A DNA stretch of 64,000 nucleotides from Geothrix sp. Lineage in GTDB: Bacteria > Acidobacteriota > Holophagae > Holophagales > Holophagaceae. Below are positions 24,181 through 32,453 of the stretch, piece after piece (the first letter of the stretch is position 1; each line of letters starts with the position of its first letter). The stretch covers positions 1,600,857 through 1,664,856 of the forward strand of contig NZ_CP126625.1 in NCBI RefSeq assembly GCF_030219325.1. Direction: 5' to 3'. The position numbers and the translations under genes are program-made. The notes under the pieces were generated by a model, which was not told the origin of the DNA, did no database searches, and saw only the letters and a list, made by a program, of their open reading frames with translations.

Positions 24181-25347
24181 ATGAACCTGCGTTTCCCGCT
24201 GCTGATCCTGATGGCCTGCGCGAGCCTCGGCGCCCAATCCCCGGTCACCCGCCTGGTGCAGTCCATCCCAGCGGAGACTGACCTTGCGGACCCCGAGCTG
24301 CCCTTCGCCAAGGATGTGTGGGTGGAGATGATCCAGGGGGCGAAGGCATCGATCGACGCCGCGGAATTCTACGTCACCAGCCGACCGGGGAGTGCCCTGG
24401 AGCCGGTGCTGTCCGAACTGGAGAAGGCTGGCGCCAGGGGCGTGAAGGTGCGCTTCCTGCTTTCGTCGAAGATGCTCGACCAGGATCCGGTCTCCGTGGC
24501 GCGGCTCAGGCGCATTCCCGGGGCCGACGTGCGCGCCTTCGATCTGACGGGTGTCTCGAAGGGCATCCTCCACGCCAAGTACTTCGTGGTGGATGGTCGC
24601 GAAGCCTTCCTGGGCAGCCAGAACTTCGACTGGCGGGCCCTGGAGCACATCCACGAGCTGGGTGTGCGCACCACCGAGCCCGTGATCGTCTCCAGGCTCG
24701 CGAGGCTCTTCACCCTCGACTGGGCCTTCGTGGAGGGTCGCAAGCTGCCTGACTTTCCACCCCAACCACCCATGTCCGCGCGCTCGCAGGTGGAGCTGGT
24801 GGCCAGCCCTCCCTTCCTGACGCCCAGGGACGTCCGGCCCTCCATCGAGGCCCTGGTGGACCTCCTGGAGCAGGCGAAGCAGACCGTGCGCGTGCAGCTG
24901 CTCACCTACTCGCCCATCTCGGGGCAGGACCACTATTGGCCGAGGCTGGACAACGCCCTGCGCGCCGCGGCGGTACGGGGCGTGAAGGTGAAGCTGCTGG
25001 TATCGGATTGGGTGCTGGGGGGCCGGGCCCTGCCACACCTGAAGGCCCTGGCACTCATCCCGAACCTGGAAGTGAAGGTGGCGTCCATTCCGGAAGCCAA
25101 GGAAGGGCACATCCCCTTCTCCCGCACCGTCCACAGCAAATACCTGGTGGTGGACGAGGCCCATCTGGCCCTGGGCACCAGCAACTGGGAGGAGAGCTAC
25201 TTCACGGAGTCGCGCAACATCGAGCTGATCTTCCGCGACTCGCCCCTGGCGGCCCAGGCAACGGGCATCTTCGAACGCTTGTGGGGCAGTCGGTACGCCT
25301 TCGCGCTCGACCCTGCCAAGGTCTACGAAAGGCGCAAGGTGGATTAG
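24181..25347 (+). CDS. Exported phospholipase D-like domain protein (two HKD motifs)
   Basis: A 388-residue protein with a signal peptide (MNLRFPLLILMACASLGAQ). Two PLD active-site motifs are visible: HAKYFVVDG followed by FLGSQNFDWRAL, and HSKYLVVDE followed by LALGTSNWEESYF, the usual HxKxxxxD pairs with downstream GS/TxN. The family includes phospholipases, cardiolipin synthases and endonucleases. Secretion and length suggest a periplasmic phospholipase or nuclease. It lacks the transmembrane anchors of cardiolipin synthase. Its stop overlaps that of mqnE by 4 bases on the opposite strand. Confidence 0.82.
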   Translation: MNLRFPLLILMACASLGAQSPVTRLVQSIPAETDLADPELPFAKDVWVEMIQGAKASIDAAEFYVTSRPGSALEPVLSELEKAGARGVKVRFLLSSKMLDQDPVSVARLRRIPGADVRAFDLTGVSKGILHAKYFVVDGREAFLGSQNFDWRALEHIHELGVRTTEPVIVSRLARLFTLDWAFVEGRKLPDFPPQPPMSARSQVELVASPPFLTPRDVRPSIEALVDLLEQAKQTVRVQLLTYSPISGQDHYWPRLDNALRAAAVRGVKVKLLVSDWVLGGRALPHLKALALIPNLEVKVASIPEAKEGHIPFSRTVHSKYLVVDEAHLALGTSNWEESYFTESRNIELIFRDSPLAAQATGIFERLWGSRYAFALDPAKVYERRKVD

Positions 25348-26471
25348 ACCGCGGCGTAGACGTTGTAGAGGTTGTCCCGCTCCAGGGCCTCGAAGCCGGC
25401 CTCGCGGATGAGGCGGACCAGCTCGTCCTGCTGCAGGCCCTGGGGGCTCTTGGCGCCGGCCAGGTGGGCGATCTCCTCGGCGATGACGGTGCCGTCCAGG
25501 TCGTCGGCGCCGTAGCTCAGGCCCGCCTGCGCGAGACCCGGCGAGATCATCACCCAGTAGGCCTTGATGTGCGGGATGTTGTCGAGCAGCAGGCGGGCCA
25601 CGGCGATCTCCCGCAGGTCCTGCGTGCCCGTGGTCTCGTGGATCACGTGCGTGGCGCTCAGCTCGTTGTCCTCGTTCTGGTAGGCCAGGGGGATGTAGGC
25701 GAGAAAGCCCGTGTAGCCCGCGGCCAGGGATTCATCCTGCAGCTTGCGCAGGCGGAGCAGGTGGTCCACCCGGTGCTTCGCCTCTTCGATGTGGCCGTAG
25801 AGCATGGTGCAGTTGGTGGGCAGCCCCTTGCGATGGCAGATGGCCGCAGTATCCAGCCAGACCTGGGCGTCCTTCTTGCCGATGCAGATCTTCTCGCGCA
25901 GCGCTTCGTCGAAGATCTCCGCGCCGCCGCCGGGGCAGCTCTCCAGGCCCGCGGCCATGCAGCGGTCCAGGAAGGCGTCGGTGCTGAGGCCGGAGATCCG
26001 GGCATAGTAGTCCATCTCGATCATGGTGAAGACCTTGAGGTGGATGGTCGGGAAGCGGGTCTTGATCTTCGTGAACAGATCCACGAAGTAGTCGACCTTC
26101 AGCTTGGGGTTGTGCCCCGAGGTCATGTGCAGCTCGCGGACCCCTGCGTTCTCTGGCTTTTCCAGCTCCCTGATGATGTCCTCGGCCGACAGGGAATAGG
26201 CCCGGGGATCGCCGGGCTTGGCCTGGAAGGCGCAGAACTGGCAGTGGGTGTAGCAGACGTTCGTGTACGAGAGGCGGCGGCTCACCACGTAGTAGGCGGC
26301 GTGGCCATGCTTCCGGAGCCGTACCTGGTGGGCCATGGCGCCCACGCCGTTGAGGTCGGGCGTCTCATAGAGCAGCAGGCCGTCCTCGAAGCTCAGGCGT
26401 TCGCCGCGTAGCACCTTGTCCGCCAGGGGCAGCAGGCGCGGGTCGCGGATCCTCGATTGCAGTGACAACAT
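25344..26471 (-). CDS. mqnE: Aminodeoxyfutalosine synthase (radical SAM, menaquinone biosynthesis)
   Basis: A 375-residue radical SAM enzyme. The cluster-binding motif CYTHCQFC follows SRRLSYTNV near residue 70, and ESCPGGGAEIFDE fits MqnE, which joins enolpyruvyl-benzoate to SAM in the futalosine route to menaquinone. The start at 26471 has a GAGG site upstream. MqnC, the other radical SAM enzyme of this route, has similar motifs, but the C-terminal part here (ISPGLAQAGLSYGADDLDGTVIAEEI) is closer to the MqnE type. The rest of the pathway is not in the window. It is the last gene of a minus-strand run starting at 30425. Confidence 0.88.
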   Translation of the reverse strand: MLSLQSRIRDPRLLPLADKVLRGERLSFEDGLLLYETPDLNGVGAMAHQVRLRKHGHAAYYVVSRRLSYTNVCYTHCQFCAFQAKPGDPRAYSLSAEDIIRELEKPENAGVRELHMTSGHNPKLKVDYFVDLFTKIKTRFPTIHLKVFTMIEMDYYARISGLSTDAFLDRCMAAGLESCPGGGAEIFDEALREKICIGKKDAQVWLDTAAICHRKGLPTNCTMLYGHIEEAKHRVDHLLRLRKLQDESLAAGYTGFLAYIPLAYQNEDNELSATHVIHETTGTQDLREIAVARLLLDNIPHIKAYWVMISPGLAQAGLSYGADDLDGTVIAEEIAHLAGAKSPQGLQQDELVRLIREAGFEALERDNLYNVYAAV

Positions 26472-26557
26472 CGATACCTCGGTCCACCAGTGTAACGCCC
26501 CCGGAAGGGCCACCAGAAGTCGTCGGAAACCAGCACTTGCCCGCCAGCTCCGGGACG

Positions 26558-28300
26558 TCAGGTGTCCTCGGCGGCATAGGGCAGCCGGACCTGGAAGGTG
26601 GTTCCCCGGCCGGCGCGGCTGACGAACCGGATGGAGCCTCCGGCCTTCTCCAGCAGGGATTTCACGGAGGCGAGGCCAAGCCCGGTTCCGATGCCGGGGG
26701 CCTTGGTGGTGAAGAAGGGCTTGAATACCTGGGCCTGCAACTCCTCGGGGATGCCGGTGCCGGTGTCCTCGATCTCGAGGAGGGGACCCACCGGGCCCTC
26801 CTCGGGGCTGGGAGCACGGCCCCTAAGCATGATGACGCCCCCGGAGGGCATGGCGTCCCGGGCATTGCCGACGAGGTTCACCAGGATCTGCTCCAGCATG
26901 CCGCGTGTGCCATGGAAGGGCATGGGGCCGGAGCCGTCCAGGCGGAGGGTCAGGCCCCGGGGCAGCAGCACCTGGAGCAGGGGCTGGATCGCCCGCAGTT
27001 CCTCGCCCAGATCCAGGAGGCGCGGGGGTTCGGAGTCCTGGCGGCCCAGGGCCATCAACCGGCCGCTCAGGGCAGCCGCCAGCTGGGTGGCCTCCTGGAC
27101 CCGGAGCATGTCCTTGCGGTTCGGAAGTTTGCCCTCATCCAGGTCCATGATGACGAGCTCCGCCCGGCTCTGGATGGCGCTCAACATGTTGTTCATGTCG
27201 TGGGCCAGCCCTGCGCCGAGCGTGGCGAGCGAGTTCATGCGCTCCGTGCGCAGGAGCAGGGCCTGGGCCTGCTCCAGGGCTCGGGTCCGCTCGGCGACCC
27301 GGCTCTCGAGCTGCTGGGAGAGGGTGAGGAAATCCTTGAGCGCCAGGTATTGCCGGATGAGCAGGACCAGGACGAGGCCAAGGGCGAGCCAGACCAGGAC
27401 GAGCCGGTGCCCGGGGCCCGTTCCGGTGACCAGGAGCCAGATGCCCAGCACCGTCGCTCCCAGGACCGGGACATAGGGCAGGATGTGGACCGCCGGTGCC
27501 TGATCCGGGGGCCGCGTGGCGGGGCCCACTGGCGCGGGCGACAGAACTGCACCGAGGTAGACCAGGGGAATGAGGAAGATGAAGGGTCCTGCGGGGAAAT
27601 GGAACACGGGGTTCCCGGAAAGCACATCCAGCAGCCACTTGAAGTTGTGCAGGGCGGCCAGGAGGAAGGCCACCGCCAGCCAGCCCAGGGGGCCCCGGAA
27701 GCGGGAGGGATCGGTGAGGCCGAAGAACACGGCCAGGCCGAGCAGCAGGTCATAGACGAGAAAGGTCGTCAGCCAGATGAAACGGTCCGCGATCGGGAAC
27801 CGGTCACCCAGGAAGACCGGCCCCAGCACCAGCCCCCACAGGATGAAGAAGACCGCGATGGCGAACAGGAGGCCATCCAGGCCGTGGCGGATGCGATCGA
27901 AGCGCGTCTTGGGGGACAGGTGCCAGCTCAGCAGGGTCCAGAAGAGGAGGAGCGACCCGACCACCTGCAGGAGGATGGACACGTTCTGCATCACCTTGGG
28001 CAGGGGATGGCCGGTGAAGCTGAGGATCCGGACCGCCTGGATGAGCGTGTTGCTGAGCAGGGAAAGCGACAGCAGCCTCCAGCCCAGGGCTTCGTGCCCC
28101 CCTCTCCTGGCGCGCAGGGCGGACAGGGTGAGGGCCAGGATGGAGAGGACCACCAGGCAGGTCTGGAAGAGGACGGTCCGGGCATTGCCGGAAAGCCCGA
28201 ATTGGCCCACCGCACCGAGGAGCAGGGAGGCTCCGATCGCGGATCCCAGAATGGTTCTTCGCCATTCGAGGAGGGTGCCTTGCGCCTTGCTTGCCGTCAT
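26558..28300 (-). CDS. Membrane-bound sensor histidine kinase
   Basis: A 580-residue protein. Residues 1-320 contain about nine hydrophobic helices, so the sensor is membrane-embedded. A coiled-coil linker (QQLESRVAERTRALEQAQALLLRTERM) leads to a DHp domain with the phosphorylatable His in LAHDMNNMLSAIQ. The ATPase domain has an N box (NLVGNARDAM), G1 (EDTGTGIP), F (FKPFFTTK) and G2 (GIGTGLGLA). No response regulator is adjacent, so its partner is encoded elsewhere. It may be co-transcribed with pyrD upstream and mqnE downstream. Confidence 0.87.
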   Translation of the reverse strand: MTASKAQGTLLEWRRTILGSAIGASLLLGAVGQFGLSGNARTVLFQTCLVVLSILALTLSALRARRGGHEALGWRLLSLSLLSNTLIQAVRILSFTGHPLPKVMQNVSILLQVVGSLLLFWTLLSWHLSPKTRFDRIRHGLDGLLFAIAVFFILWGLVLGPVFLGDRFPIADRFIWLTTFLVYDLLLGLAVFFGLTDPSRFRGPLGWLAVAFLLAALHNFKWLLDVLSGNPVFHFPAGPFIFLIPLVYLGAVLSPAPVGPATRPPDQAPAVHILPYVPVLGATVLGIWLLVTGTGPGHRLVLVWLALGLVLVLLIRQYLALKDFLTLSQQLESRVAERTRALEQAQALLLRTERMNSLATLGAGLAHDMNNMLSAIQSRAELVIMDLDEGKLPNRKDMLRVQEATQLAAALSGRLMALGRQDSEPPRLLDLGEELRAIQPLLQVLLPRGLTLRLDGSGPMPFHGTRGMLEQILVNLVGNARDAMPSGGVIMLRGRAPSPEEGPVGPLLEIEDTGTGIPEELQAQVFKPFFTTKAPGIGTGLGLASVKSLLEKAGGSIRFVSRAGRGTTFQVRLPYAAEDT

Positions 28301-28364
28301 GGGAGCCAGTATAGGGTGCGGTTGGGAGGGAAAGGCAGGATCCGCAGGGAGGGCCCGTGAAGGG

Positions 28365-29399
28365 TCAGCGGCTGATGGCGCTCCGGATCAGGCCGGCGTG
28401 GATGCGGTCCACCAGGGCCGGTCCCTCGAAGATCAGGGCGCTGTACACCTGGGCCAGGGCAGCGCCATCGTCCAGGGCGCCGCGCACGTCCTCGGCGGAG
28501 CCCAGGCCGCCGCAGGCCACCAGGGGCATGCGTCCGCGCAGGGCCGCGAGGATCCGGCGGCGCACCTCGCGGGCCTTGGGCTTGAGCGGGACGCCACTGA
28601 GTCCGCCGGCGCCCTTGGACTCCACGAGGGGCCGCAGAGATTCCGCCACCACACCCCGATCCAGGGTCGTGTTGGTGGCGATGAGGCCCGAGATGCCCGA
28701 GGCCACGGCCACCTCCACGATGGCGTCGAGGTCCTCGGTGGCCAGGTCCGGGGCCAGTTTCAGCAGCAGGGGCTGGCGCTCCAGGCCCATCTCCTTGCGC
28801 AGGTCCAGCATGCCCGCCAGCAGGGGCTTGAGGGCCTCGGGCGCCTGCAGGTTTCGCAGGCCCGGCGTGTTCGGGCTGCTCACGTTCAGGGCCGTGTAGT
28901 CCACCTGCGGGGCGATGAGGCGATAGGCGGCGCGGTAGTCGTCCAGGGCGGCGGCCTCGGGCGTCTCCTTGTTCTTGCCGAGGTTGCCGCCGACGATGAG
29001 GCCCGCGGGGCGGCGCCGCAGCCGGGTCGCGACGACCTCGGCGCCCTCGCTGTTGAAGCCCATGCGGTTGAGGATCAGGCCCGCCTCGGGAAAGCGGAAC
29101 AGGCGGGGCCTCGGATTCCCTGGCTGGGGCCGCGGCGTCACCGTGCCGATCTCCACGTGGCCGAAGCCCAGGGACTTCCACAGCGGCAGCAGGGTGGCGC
29201 CCTTGTCCAGGCCGGCGGCCAGGCCCAGAGGCGTGGGGAAGTCCAGGCCGAGGACGTTCCTGCGCAGGGCCGGAGCGTGATCCGGCTCGGGCAGGTTGGG
29301 CCAGGCTGCGGCCCGGGCGCCCAGCCAGAAGGCCAGGTTGTGGGCGGTTTCGGGATCGAGGCGGAAGATCAGCGGGCGCAGGGCGCCGTACAGATCCAT
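28365..29399 (-). CDS. pyrD: Dihydroorotate dehydrogenase (quinone), class 2
   Basis: A 344-residue enzyme that oxidises dihydroorotate to orotate with quinone as acceptor. The class 2 N-terminal membrane-associating helices (FRLDPETAHNLAFWL) are present. FMN and substrate motifs include LAAGLDKGATLLP, RMGFNSEGA, VGGNLGKNKE, ALNVSSPNTPGLR with the catalytic serine, and LIATNTTLDR. The late part VACGGLGSAEDVRGAL binds FMN phosphate. Its start codon overlaps the stop of the small Ig-like lipoprotein gene by one base (TGATG), so they are translationally coupled. Confidence 0.95.
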   Translation of the reverse strand: MDLYGALRPLIFRLDPETAHNLAFWLGARAAAWPNLPEPDHAPALRRNVLGLDFPTPLGLAAGLDKGATLLPLWKSLGFGHVEIGTVTPRPQPGNPRPRLFRFPEAGLILNRMGFNSEGAEVVATRLRRRPAGLIVGGNLGKNKETPEAAALDDYRAAYRLIAPQVDYTALNVSSPNTPGLRNLQAPEALKPLLAGMLDLRKEMGLERQPLLLKLAPDLATEDLDAIVEVAVASGISGLIATNTTLDRGVVAESLRPLVESKGAGGLSGVPLKPKAREVRRRILAALRGRMPLVACGGLGSAEDVRGALDDGAALAQVYSALIFEGPALVDRIHAGLIRSAISR

Positions 29400-29755
29400 C
29401 ACTTCACCGTCACGGTGGCCGTGGCGGTGACTCCCGGGAAATCCTCGCGCCGCACTTCCACGTGGAAGGTGCCGGGCACCTCGGGGGCTGTGTAGAGGCC
29501 GGTGGCGGTGATGGTGCCGCCTTCGGGCTCCACCACGCGCCAACCGACGGGCTGCCGCAGGTAGCGCATGCCCTCGGGGTAGTTGATCTCCGCCTGGAAA
29601 CCCTGGGTGGCGCCGCGGGCGAGGCTCACGGCCACGGGACGGAGGGCCAGCCTGGCGACGAAGGGTTCGGCGGGCTTGGGCGGCACGGTGGTCCCGGGAG
29701 CAGTGCAGGCGAAGGCCAGCAGAAGAGAGGCGGCGGACAGCGTTCGGATCAGCAT
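29399..29755 (-). CDS. Small putative lipoprotein with a single Ig-like (GLYTAP) domain
   Basis: A 118-residue protein. The hydrophobic start MLIRTLSAASLLLAFAC is followed by TAPGTTVPPKPAEP, suggesting lipoprotein processing at Cys17, although the lipobox (LAFAC) is not perfect. Residues about 35-118 form one Ig-like domain of the type common in Acidobacteria: VAVSLARGATQGFQAEI, GWRVVEPEGGTITATGLYTAPEVPGTF, and a C-terminal TATVTV strand. It is squeezed between the CoA-transferase gene (7 bases) and pyrD (1-base overlap), an odd place for a surface protein. Role unknown. Confidence 0.65.
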   Translation of the reverse strand: MLIRTLSAASLLLAFACTAPGTTVPPKPAEPFVARLALRPVAVSLARGATQGFQAEINYPEGMRYLRQPVGWRVVEPEGGTITATGLYTAPEVPGTFHVEVRREDFPGVTATATVTVK

Positions 29756-29762
29756 GGCACCC

Positions 29763-30425
29763 TCAGACCCCCACCATCTCGGTCACGCGGTCCATCACCA
29801 GCGGGGGTTCCGTCCTGGCCTGGACGTCTTCGCGGGTCACGCCCGGTGCCACCTCCACCAGCCGCAGGCCCTCGCGGCCCGGCACCACGTCGATGACGGC
29901 CAGGTCCGTGATGATGCGGTGCACGCAGCGCTGGCCCGTGAGGGGCAGGTTGCACTCGCGCAGGATCTTGAACTCGCCGTCCTTGTTGGTGTGCTCCATG
30001 ACCACCACCACGCGCTTGGCGGCGGCGACCAGGTCCATGGCGCCGCCCATGCCCTTCACCATCTTGCCGGGGATCATCCAGTTGGCGAGGTTGCCCTCCA
30101 TGTCCACCTGCATGGCGCCCAGGAAGCACAGGTCGATCTTGCCCCCGCGGATCATGCCGAAGCTGTCGGCGCTGCTGAAGAAGCTGGCCCCGGGCGCCGC
30201 GGTGACGGTCTGCTTGCCCGCGTTGATGAGGTCCGGATCCACCTCTTCGTCCGTGGGGAAGGGGCCGATGCCCAGCAGGCCGTTCTCGCTCTGCAGGATC
30301 ACGTCCATCCCCGCGGGGATGGCGTTGGCGATGAGGGTGGGGATGCCGATGCCCAGGTTCACGTAGAAGCCGTCGCGCAGTTCCTGCGCCGCGCGGCGGA
30401 CCAGCTGATCTCGGGACAGCGCCAT
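29763..30425 (-). CDS. 3-oxoacid (acetoacetate-type) CoA-transferase, subunit B
   Basis: A 220-residue protein of the SCOT/AtoA family B subunit. [15 protein letters not shown] is the conserved N-terminal glycine-rich motif, and the catalytic glutamate is in [59 protein letters not shown]-type sequence is also diagnostic. The A subunit usually lies immediately upstream, but here the upstream neighbour is a divergent gene of a different family. This B subunit is therefore an orphan in the window. It starts an apparent operon with a lipoprotein gene and pyrD. Confidence 0.88.
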   Translation of the reverse strand: MALSRDQLVRRAAQELRDGFYVNLGIGIPTLIANAIPAGMDVILQSENGLLGIGPFPTDEEVDPDLINAGKQTVTAAPGASFFSSADSFGMIRGGKIDLCFLGAMQVDMEGNLANWMIPGKMVKGMGGAMDLVAAAKRVVVVMEHTNKDGEFKILRECNLPLTGQRCVHRIITDLAVIDVVPGREGLRLVEVAPGVTREDVQARTEPPLVMDRVTEMVGV

Positions 30426-30558
30426 TCGGACCTCGTCAGGGAGTTCCAGGATAGCGCAGGCCGGAGGCCCCCCGTTCGCCCCGCATCCCGCGCGCTTCGC
30501 CCCTCGCGGGGGGACGCCTCCGGATGGAGCAGGCAGCATGGCGGGATCCGAGGTCCCC

Positions 30559-31044
30559 ATGCGCCGTGTCCTTCCCCTCCTCCTTCCGGTCATGCTGGGG
30601 GCCATGTCCCCCGCCGATCGCACCCCAGAGCAGCGCCAGTTCGATTTCTGGGTGGGCGACTGGGAAGTGCGGGACGCCAAGGGGCAGCGCCTTGGCCACA
30701 ACCGCGTGGTGGCCCTGCTGGACGGGGCTGTGCTGCAGGAGCACTGGCAGGGCAGCCAGGGGGGATCGGGCACGAGCCTCAACGCCTACCTGCCGGCCCG
30801 CAAGGCCTGGCGGCAGTGCTGGGTTGATGCCAAGGGGGGAAGCCTGGACCTCATGGGCGGCCTGGAGGGCGCCTCCATGGTGCTTCGGGGCACGACGGAG
30901 GGTCCCAAGGGCCGCCTGCTGGAGCGCATCACCTGGACCCCGCTGCCGGATGGCCGCGTGCGCCAGCTCTGGGAGCAGAGTCCGGACAGCGGCGCCACCT
31001 GGACCGTCTCCTTCGATGGCTACTACAGCCGCGTGAAGCCTTAG
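30559..31044 (+). CDS. DUF1579-like exported protein
   Basis: A 161-residue protein; the start is placed at the ATG at 30559 with GAGG upstream. A short signal peptide ([16 protein letters not shown]) is followed by [39 protein letters not shown] and later [25 protein letters not shown]. This pattern matches a common beta-barrel-like domain in proteins annotated DUF1579 or calycin-like. No catalytic residues are known. It overlaps the convergent Wzi-like gene by 4 bases. Confidence 0.55.
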   Translation: MRRVLPLLLPVMLGAMSPADRTPEQRQFDFWVGDWEVRDAKGQRLGHNRVVALLDGAVLQEHWQGSQGGSGTSLNAYLPARKAWRQCWVDAKGGSLDLMGGLEGASMVLRGTTEGPKGRLLERITWTPLPDGRVRQLWEQSPDSGATWTVSFDGYYSRVKP

Positions 31045-32453
31045 AACACCCGGAAGGCCTGGAAGGCGGCCAAGCTCCAGCCCCAGCGGGCCGGCGCGCC
31101 GGGCCACTCATTGCACCGCGTGGCGATGGCAGCGCCGGCCCGGCCCGTGGGCGTGCGCCACTGGGCCTCGCCCTGGAGAAACCAGGAGGCCGCACCCGAG
31201 GGCTGATCCAGAGGGGCCGTGGCCCGCACGGCCCGGAGGCGGCCCTGGCCCTCCAGGAAGAGCGGCAGACCCAGCTCCACGGTGCGGGTGGTGGTTTCGC
31301 GTCCGAAGGCGGGGCCCAGCGGATCGCCGTGGGTCGAGAACCCGGCGAGGTGGCTGAGTTCGGTGGTCGAGACGGTAGCCCGGGGCGCCGCGCCCGCGTA
31401 TTCCAGACCCAGGTCCCAGCCCTCCCACACCAGTTGCAGTCCGCCAAGGTTCCGGGCCGGCGTCCACGCGAGGGACCGGCCCTCCGGCGCGGCACTGCGG
31501 CTGAGGGTGGCCGAGGCGCCCCGGGCCCGCAGGAGCCGTGCGAGCTCCGGGAGCCGCAGCCGCAACTCCGCCAGCGTCATGGTGCGGGCCGCAGTGGAAG
31601 GGGCGGTGTGGCCCTCGGCATCACGGCCGCCCTCCATGGTCACGGCCCCGAAGCCCGTCTCCACCCGGGAGCCAAAGGCGGTCCGCACCAGGCCACCCCA
31701 GAGGAGGGGCCGCTGCAGGTCGAGACCCGCGGCCCGGGCCTCGAGGCGCGCGTCACGATCTGGCAGCCAAGCGGGAATCATGCGGTCCCGCTCCAGGCGC
31801 CCCGCGAAGGCCTCCAGGCGCCAGCGGCCCAGGGGCAGGGCGGCCTCCGGCGTGGCCAGGGAGAGGCGCGGAAAGCTCCTGGACGCGTCACCCAGCAGGT
31901 CACCGCCGTTCAGACCCGCGCCCCAGGCGAAGGGGGCCTGCTCCAGGGCCACGCGCCAGCCGGATTCCGTCTGGTAGGCGAGGGCCGTCCGCTGGAGCAC
32001 GCCGAGGGTGTGGCCCTGGTCGCGCAGGGCCAGGGCCGTGGCGGAAAAGGACCAGCCGTTGCGCACGTAGCGGCCCTGCATGCCCAGCCCCCAGCCCCGG
32101 GTGCCCTGGCCGAGGCCTTCGCCGCCCACCAGCGGCGCATAGGCACCTTCGGACGAAGCGCCGCCCCAGCCCACCTCGAAGGAGGGCATGGAGGAGGGTC
32201 CCAGCGGCTCCTGCCCCAGCGTCCAGTCCAGCCGCGCCTGCCGCAGGGCCGCGGCCCCGTCCTGCAGCATGGGGGCCTGGGCTGAGGCGAAGGGAGCCGC
32301 GAATAAGATGAAAAACAGGAACCGCGAATGACGCGAATGGGCGCGAATGAGAAGGGAGTATGGGCCTGCGGGTTTGGAAGCGGAGGTTCGGCCTTGTATC
32401 CATTCGCGCGCCCGCAGGGCGATTCGCGTCATTCGCGGTTCGGGGCTTTTCAC
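31041..32453 (-). CDS. Wzi-like outer-membrane beta-barrel protein (capsule assembly type)
   Basis: A protein of up to 470 residues. The mature part has the alternating pattern and aromatic end (FQAFRVF) of an outer-membrane barrel, and WGAGLNGGDLLGDASRSFPRLSLATPEAALPLGRWRLEAFAGRLE resembles Wzi capsule-assembly proteins. The start is doubtful. The GTG at 32453 overlaps the stop of the cyclophilin gene (GTGA) and would give a 45-residue leader encoded by a palindromic repeat (32319-32441). The real signal peptide is FLFFILFAAPFASAQA. No ATG nearer to it exists, so the repeat may have been inserted into the 5' end and is now translated. Confidence 0.6.
   Translation of the reverse strand: MKSPEPRMTRIALRAREWIQGRTSASKPAGPYSLLIRAHSRHSRFLFFILFAAPFASAQAPMLQDGAAALRQARLDWTLGQEPLGPSSMPSFEVGWGGASSEGAYAPLVGGEGLGQGTRGWGLGMQGRYVRNGWSFSATALALRDQGHTLGVLQRTALAYQTESGWRVALEQAPFAWGAGLNGGDLLGDASRSFPRLSLATPEAALPLGRWRLEAFAGRLERDRMIPAWLPDRDARLEARAAGLDLQRPLLWGGLVRTAFGSRVETGFGAVTMEGGRDAEGHTAPSTAARTMTLAELRLRLPELARLLRARGASATLSRSAAPEGRSLAWTPARNLGGLQLVWEGWDLGLEYAGAAPRATVSTTELSHLAGFSTHGDPLGPAFGRETTTRTVELGLPLFLEGQGRLRAVRATAPLDQPSGAASWFLQGEAQWRTPTGRAGAAIATRCNEWPGAPARWGWSLAAFQAFRVF
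32319..32441. repeat. Palindromic repeat element, GCGAATG type
   Basis: Outer arms GAACCGCGAATGACGCGAAT (32319-32338) and its exact complement (32422-32441) are 20 bases long. Inner arms GCGCGAATG (32341-32349) and CATTCGCGC (32401-32409) nest inside. The spaced ATG-containing heptamers parallel those in the two repeats at 49 and 50 kb, where GCAGATG replaces GCGAATG. It lies at the 5' end of the Wzi-like reading frame. Confidence 0.85.

Noticed and set aside
24936-28360. Long plus-strand frames over mqnE and the membrane kinase
   Set aside because: They are Gly/Ala/His-rich shadow translations of well-recognised minus-strand genes, a common effect in GC-rich DNA.
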